A DNA stretch of 64,000 nt from Gemmatimonadota bacterium (GTDB lineage: Bacteria > Gemmatimonadota > Gemmatimonadetes > Gemmatimonadales > Gemmatimonadaceae): contig JADJAD010000007.1 in the NCBI GenBank assembly GCA_016704465.1, positions 310,001 through 374,000 of the forward strand. The letters are read 5' to 3'. The notes beneath the pieces were generated by a model. It ran no database searches. It was not told the DNA's origin and saw only the letters and a program-made list of their open reading frames with translations. Each line of letters begins with the position of its first letter. Within the stretch, counting starts at the first letter, position 1. Of the stretch, positions 25,485 through 34,353 are shown one piece after another. Both the position numbers and the translations under genes were made by a program.

Positions 25485-25979
25485 ATGAACAAACACACGC
25501 AGACTGCGGCGGAGGAGTTCGCCGAGCGAATGGGAATCGCTGTCGAGGCCGATGGACTGCCGCGCATCGCGGGGCGCATCATGGGCTTCCTGCTGCTCCA
25601 CGATGGACCGTGTCGAGCAAGCGAGTTGATGGAACGGCTGAGCATCAGCCACGGGAGCGTCAGCACCAATACGCGACTGCTTGAGCAATTCGGCATCGTT
25701 GAGCGGATCAGCTTTCCTGGCGACCGCGCGACCTTCTATCAGCTCTCGGACGATCCCTTTGCGCGGCTGTTGTCCGGCTATCTCGCGCGCATGCGTCGCA
25801 TGCAGAACCTGGTGGGCGAAACGCGCGGACGACTCCCAGCCAGCATGACGGTTGCGCGCCGCCGCCTCGCTGACATGGAGCGCTTCTATCGCCTGTCTGT
25901 CCGCGTCACAGAGGACTTAATGGATCAGCTCGCCGCGCCAGACATGTCGGCGTCGTCACCAACAGCGGCGAGCTCGTAA
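25485..25979 (+). CDS. MarR/GbsR-family transcriptional regulator
   Basis: 164 residues, all-helical winged-HTH protein. The DNA-binding helix is in GPCRASELMERLSISHGSVSTNTRLLEQFGIVERISFPGDRATFYQLSDD, characteristic of the GbsR/DUF1836-like branch of MarR. There is no ribosome-binding site before the ATG, and the predicted transcription start falls on it, so the message is probably leaderless. It heads the operon-like series TolC-adaptor-RND-patatin and probably represses it. Inducer unknown. Confidence 0.9.
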   Translation: MNKHTQTAAEEFAERMGIAVEADGLPRIAGRIMGFLLLHDGPCRASELMERLSISHGSVSTNTRLLEQFGIVERISFPGDRATFYQLSDDPFARLLSGYLARMRRMQNLVGETRGRLPASMTVARRRLADMERFYRLSVRVTEDLMDQLAAPDMSASSPTAASS

Positions 25980-25998
25980 GCGGCTTGGCAGTCGCAAT

Positions 25999-26016
25999 CA
26001 AACCGACAGCGGTTTG
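25999..26016 (+). terminator. Short hairpin between regulator and efflux genes
   Basis: CAAACCG-ACAG-CGGTTTG, a perfect 7-bp stem with a 4-base loop, 20 bases after the regulator stop and followed by a pyrimidine-rich run (26027-26037). It could be a weak terminator or attenuator limiting read-through into the TolC gene. Confidence 0.4.
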
Positions 26017-26052
26017 TGCAACTGTCAATTCTTTCTTAAAGGACAATTATTT

Positions 26053-27600
26053 GTGACACTTGTGGCACTTCGGCACGGACGCCTCCTGCGCCCGACGACA
26101 CCGCGGGCTCTCACCATCCTGATGACTGCGGCGCTCCTGTGCGCGAGCGCGCTCGGTGCACAGCGGCCAGCTCCGCCCGTCGTCCCAACCGACACCTTGG
26201 TGATTGGACTGAGCGAGGCGTTGCGTCGAGGCCTGCAGTCGGGCGAGGAGTCGCAGCTTGCTGAGGCGACCATCGAACAGGCGCACCATCAGGCGTCGTC
26301 TGCCAAATCGGAGATCTTTCCGCAGCTCTCGGGGCGCCTGAGTTACCAGCGCACCCTTCGCACCCCATTCTCCAGCGGCTCGGGATTTTCCCTCCCCGAC
26401 AGCCTGCAGTTCCGCCCCGATTCGTTGGCCTCGGTCGATCAGCGGCTGGCCTACCTGGAGAAGAACACGCCGAACGCCGGCCTGAGTGCGTTGAGCTCGC
26501 TCTTCAGCGGGCTGCCGTTCGGCCAGAAGAACACGTACCTCGCCACGCTCACGGTGTCGCAGACGGTCTTCGACCCTGCGGTGTTCACCGGCATCACCAT
26601 CGCCCGCGAGTTCGAGCAGATGGCGCAGTCCGAGGCCACGGAGCAGCGGCTCGACGTCGCGCTGCGTATCGTCGAGGCCTACTTCGACGCCGTGCTCGCG
26701 AGCCGGATGGAGGCCATCACCTCAGCGTCGGCAGAACAGTTGGCGGCGCAACTCCGCCAGGTGACCCTGGTCCGAGCGGCTGGTAACGCATCGGACCTGG
26801 ACGTGCTCAAGGTCGACGTCGACCTGCAGAACATCGAGCCCGACCGAGTCGCCGCACTGAACCAACGCGATATCGCGCTGCTGAATCTCAAGCGGCTCAC
26901 GAACATCTCGATCGACCAGCCGATTCGCATCGCCGATTCGCTCGCCACGACGGGATTCCGTCCGATCGCGGACGCCACGGTTCGTACGCTTGTCGATGGC
27001 GCGATCGCACGCCGTGCGAGCATTGACGCGCGCGAACACGAACTCTCCATCCGAAACGCCCAGGTCTCCTTGGCCAAGGGCGCCTACCTCCCCAAGGTCT
27101 CCCTATCGGCTAACTTCGGGAAGCAGGCCCTGCCGAACAACCTGCTGCCGAGTGCAAACCAGTTCCGTGACGACTGGAACGTGGGGCTCGCCGTGCAAGT
27201 GCCGATCTTCAATGGCGGCAAGCGCCGCGCCGACGTCCAGTTGGCCGACGTGCAGCGACGGCAGACGGAGCTGCAGCTCGCCCAACTCAAGGAGTCGGTT
27301 GCGCTCGACGTGGCGCAGCAGCGCGGTGAGCTGGATCGCGCCGCAGCGCTCATTCGCGCCAGGGCGCAAACCGCCTCACAGGCCGAGCGCGTGTACTCGC
27401 TCACCAACCTCTCGTACGAGAAGGGACTGCAGACCAGCCTGCAGTTGAGCGATGCGCGACTCCAGCTCCAGCGTTCCCGCGCCAACGAGGCGCAGGCACT
27501 CCATGACTACTACATCGCCCTCGCCAAGCTCTTGCGAGCCGCAGGCGCCCCGGTCAATGACTTTCCGGCGCAGCGCGCCAGCACTGGGGGGGCACCATGA
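26053..27600 (+). CDS. TolC-family outer-membrane efflux protein
   Basis: 515 residues. The GTG start at 26053 has AAGGA nine bases upstream and gives a signal peptide (ALTILMTAALLCASALGAQ). Two TolC-type coiled-coil repeats follow: long amphipathic helices around residues 50-75, 180-255, 320-345 and 400-480, with LSEALRRGLQSGEESQLAEATIEQA near the N-terminus and SYEKGLQTSLQLSDARLQLQRSRANEAQALHDYYIALAKLLRA near the C-terminus. It forms the outer-membrane exit duct for the RND pump encoded downstream. Its stop overlaps the adaptor start (ATGA). Confidence 0.93.
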   Translation: MTLVALRHGRLLRPTTPRALTILMTAALLCASALGAQRPAPPVVPTDTLVIGLSEALRRGLQSGEESQLAEATIEQAHHQASSAKSEIFPQLSGRLSYQRTLRTPFSSGSGFSLPDSLQFRPDSLASVDQRLAYLEKNTPNAGLSALSSLFSGLPFGQKNTYLATLTVSQTVFDPAVFTGITIAREFEQMAQSEATEQRLDVALRIVEAYFDAVLASRMEAITSASAEQLAAQLRQVTLVRAAGNASDLDVLKVDVDLQNIEPDRVAALNQRDIALLNLKRLTNISIDQPIRIADSLATTGFRPIADATVRTLVDGAIARRASIDAREHELSIRNAQVSLAKGAYLPKVSLSANFGKQALPNNLLPSANQFRDDWNVGLAVQVPIFNGGKRRADVQLADVQRRQTELQLAQLKESVALDVAQQRGELDRAAALIRARAQTASQAERVYSLTNLSYEKGLQTSLQLSDARLQLQRSRANEAQALHDYYIALAKLLRAAGAPVNDFPAQRASTGGAP

Positions 27601-28829
27601 ACCACTCCCCACGCTTTCGCGCCCGTTCGTACCTGCGCGCGGTCCCTGACAATACATCACGCCCACGTCCTGAGAGTACATCCATGAGCTCCTCCCGTTC
27701 TTCTTCTGTCGCGCCGTGGCGCGCTCCCCGCATGTTCACCGTCGGGCTGCTGCTGACCGTCGCGTTGCTGTCCACGGGATGCAGCGAGCCACCACAAGTC
27801 GTCGCCACGGCCGACTCCACGGCCACCATCGCGGTCGGCGGCCGTGACATCGTGACCGTGACCGAGCGATCCATTCGATCGGGGATCACCATCACCGGCT
27901 CGCTGAATCCGGCCCAGTCCGTCGTGGTCAAGTCGCAGCTGGCCGGACAGCTCCAGCGCATTCCGGTCGAACGTGGCACGCGAGTGCGGCGTGGCCAGCT
28001 GCTCGCGACGATCGACGCGCAGGGCATTCGCGCCCAGACCGCGAGCGCCGAGGCGTCGCTCGCGTCGGCGGAGCGCGACCTGCGGGCCGCGGACACGCTC
28101 TACAAGGCTGGTGCCGTATCGGAGCGGGATCACTCGCAGGCCGTCCTGGCGCGTGACGCCGCGCTGGCGCAGCTGACCCAGTCGCGCGAAACGCTGAGCC
28201 GGGCCGCGGTGCTCTCACCGATCAGCGGCGTCGTGAGCGAGAAGGCGGTCGAGGCGGGCGAAGCGGTGCAGATCGGTGCCACGCTCTTCACCATTGCGAA
28301 CATCGATTCGCTCGAGCTCGAGGGTCGCGTGACCCCGGACCAGGTCGCGGGGGCTCGCCCCGGCCTCACGGTGCAGCTCTCGATCGATGCCTATAGCGGA
28401 CGCACCATCGTCGGTCGTGTGTCGCGCGTCGAACCGGTGGCCGATCCCGGCACGCGTCAGGTTGCCGTATACGTGATGGTGCCGAATCGTGATCACGCGC
28501 TCGTGGCGGGGCTGTTCGCCTCGGGGTTGATCGTCAAGAGTGGAGGGAACGAACCGGTACCGTCGCTGCCGCTGTCGGCGGTGCAGGTGACGGGCGACGA
28601 GGCCGTTGTCTTCGCCATTGAGAACGATCGCGTCGCGCGTCGTGCGGTTACCCTTGGCGTTCGAGACGACGCACTCGGATGGGTGGAGGTAAGAGCCGGC
28701 CTGCCGCTCGGCGCACGCGTGCTGTTGAATGCACCCGAGAACCTGACCGAGGGCACGATTGTGCGTGTGATGTCGGACAGCGCGGTGAGCGCCACGCCGA
28801 GCGCATCGAACCGCACGGGGGAGCGTTGA
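27597..28829 (+). CDS. RND efflux periplasmic adaptor (membrane-fusion) lipoprotein
   Basis: 410 residues from the overlapping ATG at 27597. An internal ATG at 27684 would start nearer the lipoprotein signal (MFTVGLLLTVALLSTGC), so the first 29 residues may not be translated. The order is lipoyl half-motif (GITITGSLNPAQSVVVKSQLAGQLQRIPVERGTRVRRGQLLATID), short coiled-coil hairpin, second lipoyl half (AVLSPISGVVSEKAVEAGEAVQIGATLFTIANID), then beta-barrel and membrane-proximal domains. It bridges the RND pump and TolC-like duct. Confidence 0.93.
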   Translation: MNHSPRFRARSYLRAVPDNTSRPRPESTSMSSSRSSSVAPWRAPRMFTVGLLLTVALLSTGCSEPPQVVATADSTATIAVGGRDIVTVTERSIRSGITITGSLNPAQSVVVKSQLAGQLQRIPVERGTRVRRGQLLATIDAQGIRAQTASAEASLASAERDLRAADTLYKAGAVSERDHSQAVLARDAALAQLTQSRETLSRAAVLSPISGVVSEKAVEAGEAVQIGATLFTIANIDSLELEGRVTPDQVAGARPGLTVQLSIDAYSGRTIVGRVSRVEPVADPGTRQVAVYVMVPNRDHALVAGLFASGLIVKSGGNEPVPSLPLSAVQVTGDEAVVFAIENDRVARRAVTLGVRDDALGWVEVRAGLPLGARVLLNAPENLTEGTIVRVMSDSAVSATPSASNRTGER

Positions 28830-28831
28830 TC

Positions 28832-31800
28832 ATGAACCAACCACATCGCGAAGATCACGCCGCCACGCCGCCGACGCCGGCCGGACACCTGCCCGACGGA
28901 TCACCGCGCGCGACCGATGCGCACACCGACGCCATGGCGCGGATCAAGCGCATGGGAGGACTCGTTGGCATCGCCATTTCGCAGCCGGTCTTCACCACGA
29001 TGATCATGCTGGGACTCATGGTCCTCGGCGTCTTCTCATACCTGCGCCTGTCGATCGACCAGTATCCCGACATCTCGATCCCGATCGTCTCGATCCAGAC
29101 CACCTATGCGGGTGCCTCGCCCGAAGCGGTCGAACGCGAGGTGACCAAGCGCATCGAAGAGGCGGTCAATCCCACGCAGGGGCTGAAGAAGGTCACCTCG
29201 ATCTCGCTCGAGGGCGTCAGCTCGATCACGGTGGAGTTCGAGCTCGGAACAAACGTGGATGCCGCCACGGCCGACGTGCGCTCGAAGATCGAGCAGATTC
29301 GGCGCAACCTGCCGAGCGGCATTGACCAGCCCGTGGTGCAGACCTTCGACCCATCGGCCGCGCCGATTCTTTCCCTGGCGCTGGCCTCTGAACGCACACC
29401 GATCGGCGAGCTCACGACGTTGGCGGACAATCGAATCCGCCGGACGCTCGAGAGCGTGAGCGGCGTCGGGCGTGTGCAGGTGACGGGCGGTCTCAAGCGC
29501 GAAGTGCATGTGCTCCTCAATCCGGGCGCCATGGAGGCGCTGGACGTGAGCGTCGGCCAGGTCATGTCGGCGCTCCAGCAGCAGAATCTGGATATTCCCG
29601 CGGGACGCATCGAGTCCCAGAATCGCGAGGAACTTGTGCGCGTGCTGGGTCGCATCGAGCGCCCCGATCAGTTTGGCCGGATCATCCTGGCCGACCGCAA
29701 CGGATCCGCCGTGCGCCTGTCGCAGATTGCGACCGTGCGCGACACCACCGAGGAAGCGCGCAGCGTCGCGCTGGTTGACGGCCGGCGGGCCATCGGCATC
29801 GACCTGTTGAAGGTGTCGGGTGCAAACACCGTCGACGTGGCGAACAAGGTGGCCGAAGCGCTCCCCGCGTTGCGTGCGTCGCTTCCCGAGGGGGCGACGC
29901 TCACGGTGGTACGCGACAACTCCGTGCAGATCCAGCAGTCGGTGACGGGGGTCCAGCATGAGCTGATCATCGGCGCGGTACTGACCGTCCTCATCGTGTT
30001 CCTGTTTCTCGGCGACTGGCGCGCCACCGTGATCACCGCGTTGACCTTGCCCGTCTCGGTCATCAGCACGTTCATCCTGCTCAACGCGCTTGGCTTCACG
30101 CTCAACATCCTGACGCTGATGGCACTGTCGCTGTCGATCGGCATCCTGATCGACGATGCGATTGTCGTCATCGAGAACATCGTCCGCCGTCGCGAGATGG
30201 GCGAGGATCCCTTCATCGCCGCCGCGGTCGGGACGCAGGAGATCTTTCTCGCCGTCATGGCCACCACGTTCACCTTGGTGGCGGTCTTCGTGCCGGTCGC
30301 CTTCATGGGCGGGATCATCGGAAAGTTCTTCTTCCAGTTCGGCATGACGATTGCCTGGGCCGTGCTCGTGTCGTTGTTCGTCTCCTTCACGCTGACGCCG
30401 ATGCTGGCGGCCTGGTGGTCGGGGCACGAGGGTGGCGCGGCCCATGGCGGTCACGCCTCGGGTGGCCTGTTGGGCGGGTTCGGGGTGTGGTTCAACGCAC
30501 AGTTCGATCGGCTGGCGCGTGCGTATCACTCGATCGTGGTGTGGGCGCTCAACCATCGACGCACCACCCTCCTGGCCGCCGTCGTCGCCTTCGTCGGCGC
30601 GATCGCGCTCTTCCCACTGGTGGGCGGCTCCTTCATGCCCGATCAGGACAACGGCGAGTTCACGGTCACGTTCAAGACGCCAACCGGATCATCGCTCCCC
30701 TACTCCGAAGCCAAGACGCGCGAGATCGGAACGATACTTGGCAACCTTCCGGGAGTCGACTTCACCTACGGAAGCGTGGGCGCCGGGATTACCGGCTCCG
30801 TGACGAGCGGCGAGGTCTTTGTAAAGCTCCTGCCGCGCAGCGCACGTGAGCTCTCACAACAGGAAATCATGCCGCTGGCACGCGCGGCGCTGGCGCCGAT
30901 GTTCGGCGCGGAGGCATCGGTGCTGGTTGGCGGCGGGATGGGTGGGGCGGTCAAGCCGTTGCAGATCGCGCTGCGTGGCCCGGACTTCGCAGAGCTCGAG
31001 CGCGTCGCCGAGCGCGTGATGGTACTCACGCGGAACGTCGCCGGCGCCATCGAAGTGGAGTCGAGTGTCGGGTCGCCCAAGCCGGAGGTGCAGCTGCGTG
31101 TGAACATCGATCGCGCGAACGACCTGGGGCTCGACGTATCGGGAATCGCCAACACGGTGCGGCCGCTGCTCGCCGGGCAGACAGCGACGACGTGGGAGGA
31201 TCCCGAAGGTGAGGAGCGCGATGTGATCGTGCGTCTGCCGGCGGAGGATCGCACGACCGCTGAGCGCATCGCCAGCCTGCCGATCGCGACATCACGTGCT
31301 CGCGGCGATGGATTGGGGATGGCTGCGGTGCCGCTCGGCCAGGTCGCGCAGATGTCCCGCCGTACGGGGCCGGCACAGATCGACCACGAGGCGTTGCAGC
31401 GCGTCATCACCATCTCCTCGAACGTGGACGTGGGCTACTCGCTCTCGAAGGTGTCGGACGAGGTCCAGTCCGGGTTGGACGGTCTCGAGTTGCCCGCAGG
31501 ATACAGCGCCAGCATGGGAGGCGACACGCAACAGCTGGAAGAGACCACCGGCTATGTCCTGGAGTCGCTGTTGCTGGCCGTCGTGCTCATCTACCTCATC
31601 CTGGCGTCGCAGTTCGGTTCGTTCACGCAGCCCTTCGCCATCATGCTGGCGTTGCCGCTTTCGCTGGTTGGCGTGATGGCGGCGCTGCTGCTGACGGGCG
31701 ACACGCTCAACATCATGAGCATGATCGGCATCATCCTGCTGATGGGATTGGTGACGAAGAACGCCATCCTGCTCGTGGACAACGCCAACCAGCATCGTGG

Positions 31801-32122
31801 AGCGGGCATGGCGCGGGAGGCCGCACTGGCCGAGGCCGGGTCGATCCGACTTCGCCCGATCATCATGACGACGCTGGCGATGATCTTCGGCATGCTGCCG
31901 ATCGCGCTCGGGACGGGAGAGGGGGGCGAGTTCCGGGCACCGATGGCGCGTGCGGTGATCGGGGGGCTGATCACTTCGACCCTGCTGACGCTTATCGTCG
32001 TCCCGGTGGTCTACACGTACTTTGAAGACTTCGCGGGGTGGTTCGTCCGCGTGGTGATGCGACGCCCGCCAGCCGCTGGCGTCGACGCCACCCGCGACAT
32101 GGTACCGGTGGGAGGTGACTGA
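28832..32122 (+). CDS. RND-family efflux pump, HAE1-like
   Basis: 1096 residues, the usual length. Twelve transmembrane segments in two halves; the proton-relay pair D441-D442 is in GILIDDAIVVIENI (TM4) and K976 in LMGLVTKNAILLVDNAN (TM10), as in AcrB-type hydrophobe/amphiphile pumps rather than metal pumps. Large periplasmic loops carry the porter domain. A 40-residue cytoplasmic extension rich in H, P and T precedes TM1. The start ATG lies two bases after the adaptor stop. Substrate cannot be deduced. Confidence 0.95.
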   Translation: MNQPHREDHAATPPTPAGHLPDGSPRATDAHTDAMARIKRMGGLVGIAISQPVFTTMIMLGLMVLGVFSYLRLSIDQYPDISIPIVSIQTTYAGASPEAVEREVTKRIEEAVNPTQGLKKVTSISLEGVSSITVEFELGTNVDAATADVRSKIEQIRRNLPSGIDQPVVQTFDPSAAPILSLALASERTPIGELTTLADNRIRRTLESVSGVGRVQVTGGLKREVHVLLNPGAMEALDVSVGQVMSALQQQNLDIPAGRIESQNREELVRVLGRIERPDQFGRIILADRNGSAVRLSQIATVRDTTEEARSVALVDGRRAIGIDLLKVSGANTVDVANKVAEALPALRASLPEGATLTVVRDNSVQIQQSVTGVQHELIIGAVLTVLIVFLFLGDWRATVITALTLPVSVISTFILLNALGFTLNILTLMALSLSIGILIDDAIVVIENIVRRREMGEDPFIAAAVGTQEIFLAVMATTFTLVAVFVPVAFMGGIIGKFFFQFGMTIAWAVLVSLFVSFTLTPMLAAWWSGHEGGAAHGGHASGGLLGGFGVWFNAQFDRLARAYHSIVVWALNHRRTTLLAAVVAFVGAIALFPLVGGSFMPDQDNGEFTVTFKTPTGSSLPYSEAKTREIGTILGNLPGVDFTYGSVGAGITGSVTSGEVFVKLLPRSARELSQQEIMPLARAALAPMFGAEASVLVGGGMGGAVKPLQIALRGPDFAELERVAERVMVLTRNVAGAIEVESSVGSPKPEVQLRVNIDRANDLGLDVSGIANTVRPLLAGQTATTWEDPEGEERDVIVRLPAEDRTTAERIASLPIATSRARGDGLGMAAVPLGQVAQMSRRTGPAQIDHEALQRVITISSNVDVGYSLSKVSDEVQSGLDGLELPAGYSASMGGDTQQLEETTGYVLESLLLAVVLIYLILASQFGSFTQPFAIMLALPLSLVGVMAALLLTGDTLNIMSMIGIILLMGLVTKNAILLVDNANQHRGAGMAREAALAEAGSIRLRPIIMTTLAMIFGMLPIALGTGEGGEFRAPMARAVIGGLITSTLLTLIVVPVVYTYFEDFAGWFVRVVMRRPPAAGVDATRDMVPVGGD

Positions 32123-32124
32123 TC

Positions 32125-34353
32125 ATGGCGGGTGTTCACCCCACGAGGGTCCTGGTGGCACTGTGCGTTGCCGCCTGGTCCGGGGCGATCCCGGCGGGCG
32201 CGCAGGAGGCGACTGGGGGGGCGGCAGCAGCGGCTCAACGCCCGAAGGTCGGACTGGCGCTCAGTGGGGGGAGCGCCAAGGGATTCGCGCACATCGGGGT
32301 GCTGGAGGAACTGGAGCGCGCCGGCGTCCCAATCGACGCGATTGCGGGGACGAGCATGGGAAGCATTGTCGGCGGGCTGTATGCCATCGGCTACACCCCG
32401 GCGATGCTGCGGCGTGTTGGAGAGACTGAAGATTGGGACGGCGCCTTCCGCACGCCGGTGGCACGAAGCGAGCTCTCGCCCATGCGCAAACTGGGTGACG
32501 GTCGCTACCTCCTCACGGTCCCGATCCGTGGCGGTCGAGTGGAGCTGCCGAGCGCGTTCGTCGGAAGCCAGACCGTGGCGTCGATCTTGTCGCGCCTTGT
32601 GTGGGCGGCCGATACGGCGCGCGACCTTCGGCGCCTCCCGATTCCCTTTCTGGCAGTCGCGACGGACCTGGCGACCGGGACGGCGGTGCCACTCGACCGA
32701 GGCCCCTTGTCGGTCACGATGCGGGCGAGCATGGCGCTTCCCGGCGTATTCGATCCCGTCACGATCGACGGGCGACGACTGATCGATGGCGGAGTGGCGC
32801 GCAACCTTCCCGTGCTGGACGTTCGGTCGCTTGGCGCCGATGTGGTGATCTGCGTTGACGTCTCGAACCCGCTCGCTCCATCCGACAGCCTCTCCACTGC
32901 CATTGGCATCCTGTTGCAGATCGTCACGTATCGCATGCAGGAGTCGACGAACGCGGAGCGGTCGATGTGCGACGTACTGATCGAGCCGGACATTCGGGGA
33001 CTGTCCTCCACCGCGTTCGGAGAGGCCGAGCAGTGGATCGAGCGGGGAGCCGCCGCAGCGCGCGCGGCGATGCCCGCGGTGCTGGCGATGCTGCGAGCGC
33101 GTGGCATCCCGCCGCGCGCGCCACGGCAGGACAGCGTCCCGGTCACGCCCGACGCGCCGTTTCCACGCCAGCTCACGATTCGCAATGTGGTGATCCGCGG
33201 TGATTCCGCCGCCACACGCGTCATGTCCGTCGTCGACCTGCAAAACAAGCCGATGGGTGCCGATGACGCGGAGTCGCTTGCCGCACGACTTTTCGCGACC
33301 GGTCGATATACCATCGTCGTGTCTCGACCCGCCGTATCCGATGCCGGCGTGGACCTTGTACTCGACGTCCTGCCGGCGAATCCCAATCACGTCGGCCTCG
33401 GCCTTCGGTTCGACTCCAGATACAAGGCTGCCCTGCTGTTTGGCGCGCATATCAACGACTGGCTGGGCGCCGGTTCTTCCTTCTCTATCGACGCGCGCCT
33501 CGGCGAGCAACCGCTCGTGCAAGCGCGCTACCTCCCCGCGGCCTCGGGCGATCACTGGTTGGTACGTGCGCTGTCCGCGAGCGCGATGGAGACGCCGCTG
33601 GACATCTTCAGTTCGGAGCGCGCGGTCGCTCGAGCCCAGGTGCGCCTGATCTCTGCCGCAGCGTTCGCGGGAACGGTCTATCCCGCCAACACTATCACCG
33701 GCGTGCAACTCACGGCAGAAGTGGGACGGACGAGCGCCGAGATCGCGCCGATCGCGATCGATGCGATCCGGCAGACGTACTATACCGTCTCGCTCCTCAG
33801 TTGGACCGAGACCTTCGACCGGGTCGTCTTTCCGACGCGCGGCGTCTCGGTGTTTGCGCAGACCGAGGTCGCACGACGAGCGATCGGAAGCGGCGCCGAC
33901 TTCAGTCGCAGCGTGCTCGATGTGGAGGCCCGCGGCCCGGTGCACGAACGGACCACCGTGCTGGCGCGCCTCACGCTTGGCGCGGCGCGCGGTGACGACC
34001 TGCCGGTGTACGATCGCTTCTACCTTGGCGGCACGATCATGAGCGCGGTCCTCCCGGGCCGAAGCTTTCCGTTCGCGGCGCTCGAGCCCGAGGCGCGTTC
34101 TGGTCGCGCGTTGCAGATGGCGGAAGTCGGGGTGCAGCAACGGCTGGGCGGGGCCAGCTTCCTGACGGTCCGCGGCACGGTCGGCAACACGTTCGAACGC
34201 TGGCCGACTCGGCTGACCGCGTCAGCGTACCTGGGCGGGGCGAGCATCGGCTTCGGCGTGCTCACGCCGCTCGGACCGGCGACCGTGACGGTGGCGGGCC
34301 GCTCGTTCGACACACGACCGCGAGTGGCCGCGGAGTTCGGGTATCGGTTCTAG
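32125..34353 (+). CDS. Patatin-like phospholipase fused to an outer-membrane barrel (PlpD/type Vd)
   Basis: 742 residues. Signal peptide (cleaved near PAGAQ, about residue 26). Patatin domain at about 40-330 with oxyanion loop GGSAKGFAHIG (48-58), nucleophile S77 in GTSMG and dyad aspartate D221 in IDGG. A single POTRA-like segment (RQLTIRNVVIRGD... about 345-430) leads into a C-terminal Omp85/surface-antigen barrel that ends in Phe (EFGYRF). This is the type Vd autotransporter plan, exposing a lipase at the surface. It starts 2 bases after the RND pump stop, so it appears to belong to the efflux operon. Its stop overlaps that of the convergent adaptor gene (shared CTAG). Confidence 0.93.
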   Translation: MAGVHPTRVLVALCVAAWSGAIPAGAQEATGGAAAAAQRPKVGLALSGGSAKGFAHIGVLEELERAGVPIDAIAGTSMGSIVGGLYAIGYTPAMLRRVGETEDWDGAFRTPVARSELSPMRKLGDGRYLLTVPIRGGRVELPSAFVGSQTVASILSRLVWAADTARDLRRLPIPFLAVATDLATGTAVPLDRGPLSVTMRASMALPGVFDPVTIDGRRLIDGGVARNLPVLDVRSLGADVVICVDVSNPLAPSDSLSTAIGILLQIVTYRMQESTNAERSMCDVLIEPDIRGLSSTAFGEAEQWIERGAAAARAAMPAVLAMLRARGIPPRAPRQDSVPVTPDAPFPRQLTIRNVVIRGDSAATRVMSVVDLQNKPMGADDAESLAARLFATGRYTIVVSRPAVSDAGVDLVLDVLPANPNHVGLGLRFDSRYKAALLFGAHINDWLGAGSSFSIDARLGEQPLVQARYLPAASGDHWLVRALSASAMETPLDIFSSERAVARAQVRLISAAAFAGTVYPANTITGVQLTAEVGRTSAEIAPIAIDAIRQTYYTVSLLSWTETFDRVVFPTRGVSVFAQTEVARRAIGSGADFSRSVLDVEARGPVHERTTVLARLTLGAARGDDLPVYDRFYLGGTIMSAVLPGRSFPFAALEPEARSGRALQMAEVGVQQRLGGASFLTVRGTVGNTFERWPTRLTASAYLGGASIGFGVLTPLGPATVTVAGRSFDTRPRVAAEFGYRF

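Noticed and set aside
29036..30556. Long reverse-strand open frame over the RND pump gene.
   Set aside because: Its composition (Arg, His, Asp, Gln) is typical of antisense to high-GC genes, while the forward frame encodes clear RND motifs.
32011..34140. 709-residue reverse-strand open frame over the patatin-barrel gene.
   Set aside because: The forward strand has the catalytic GTSMG and DGG motifs and a coherent barrel; the reverse frame shows no family features.
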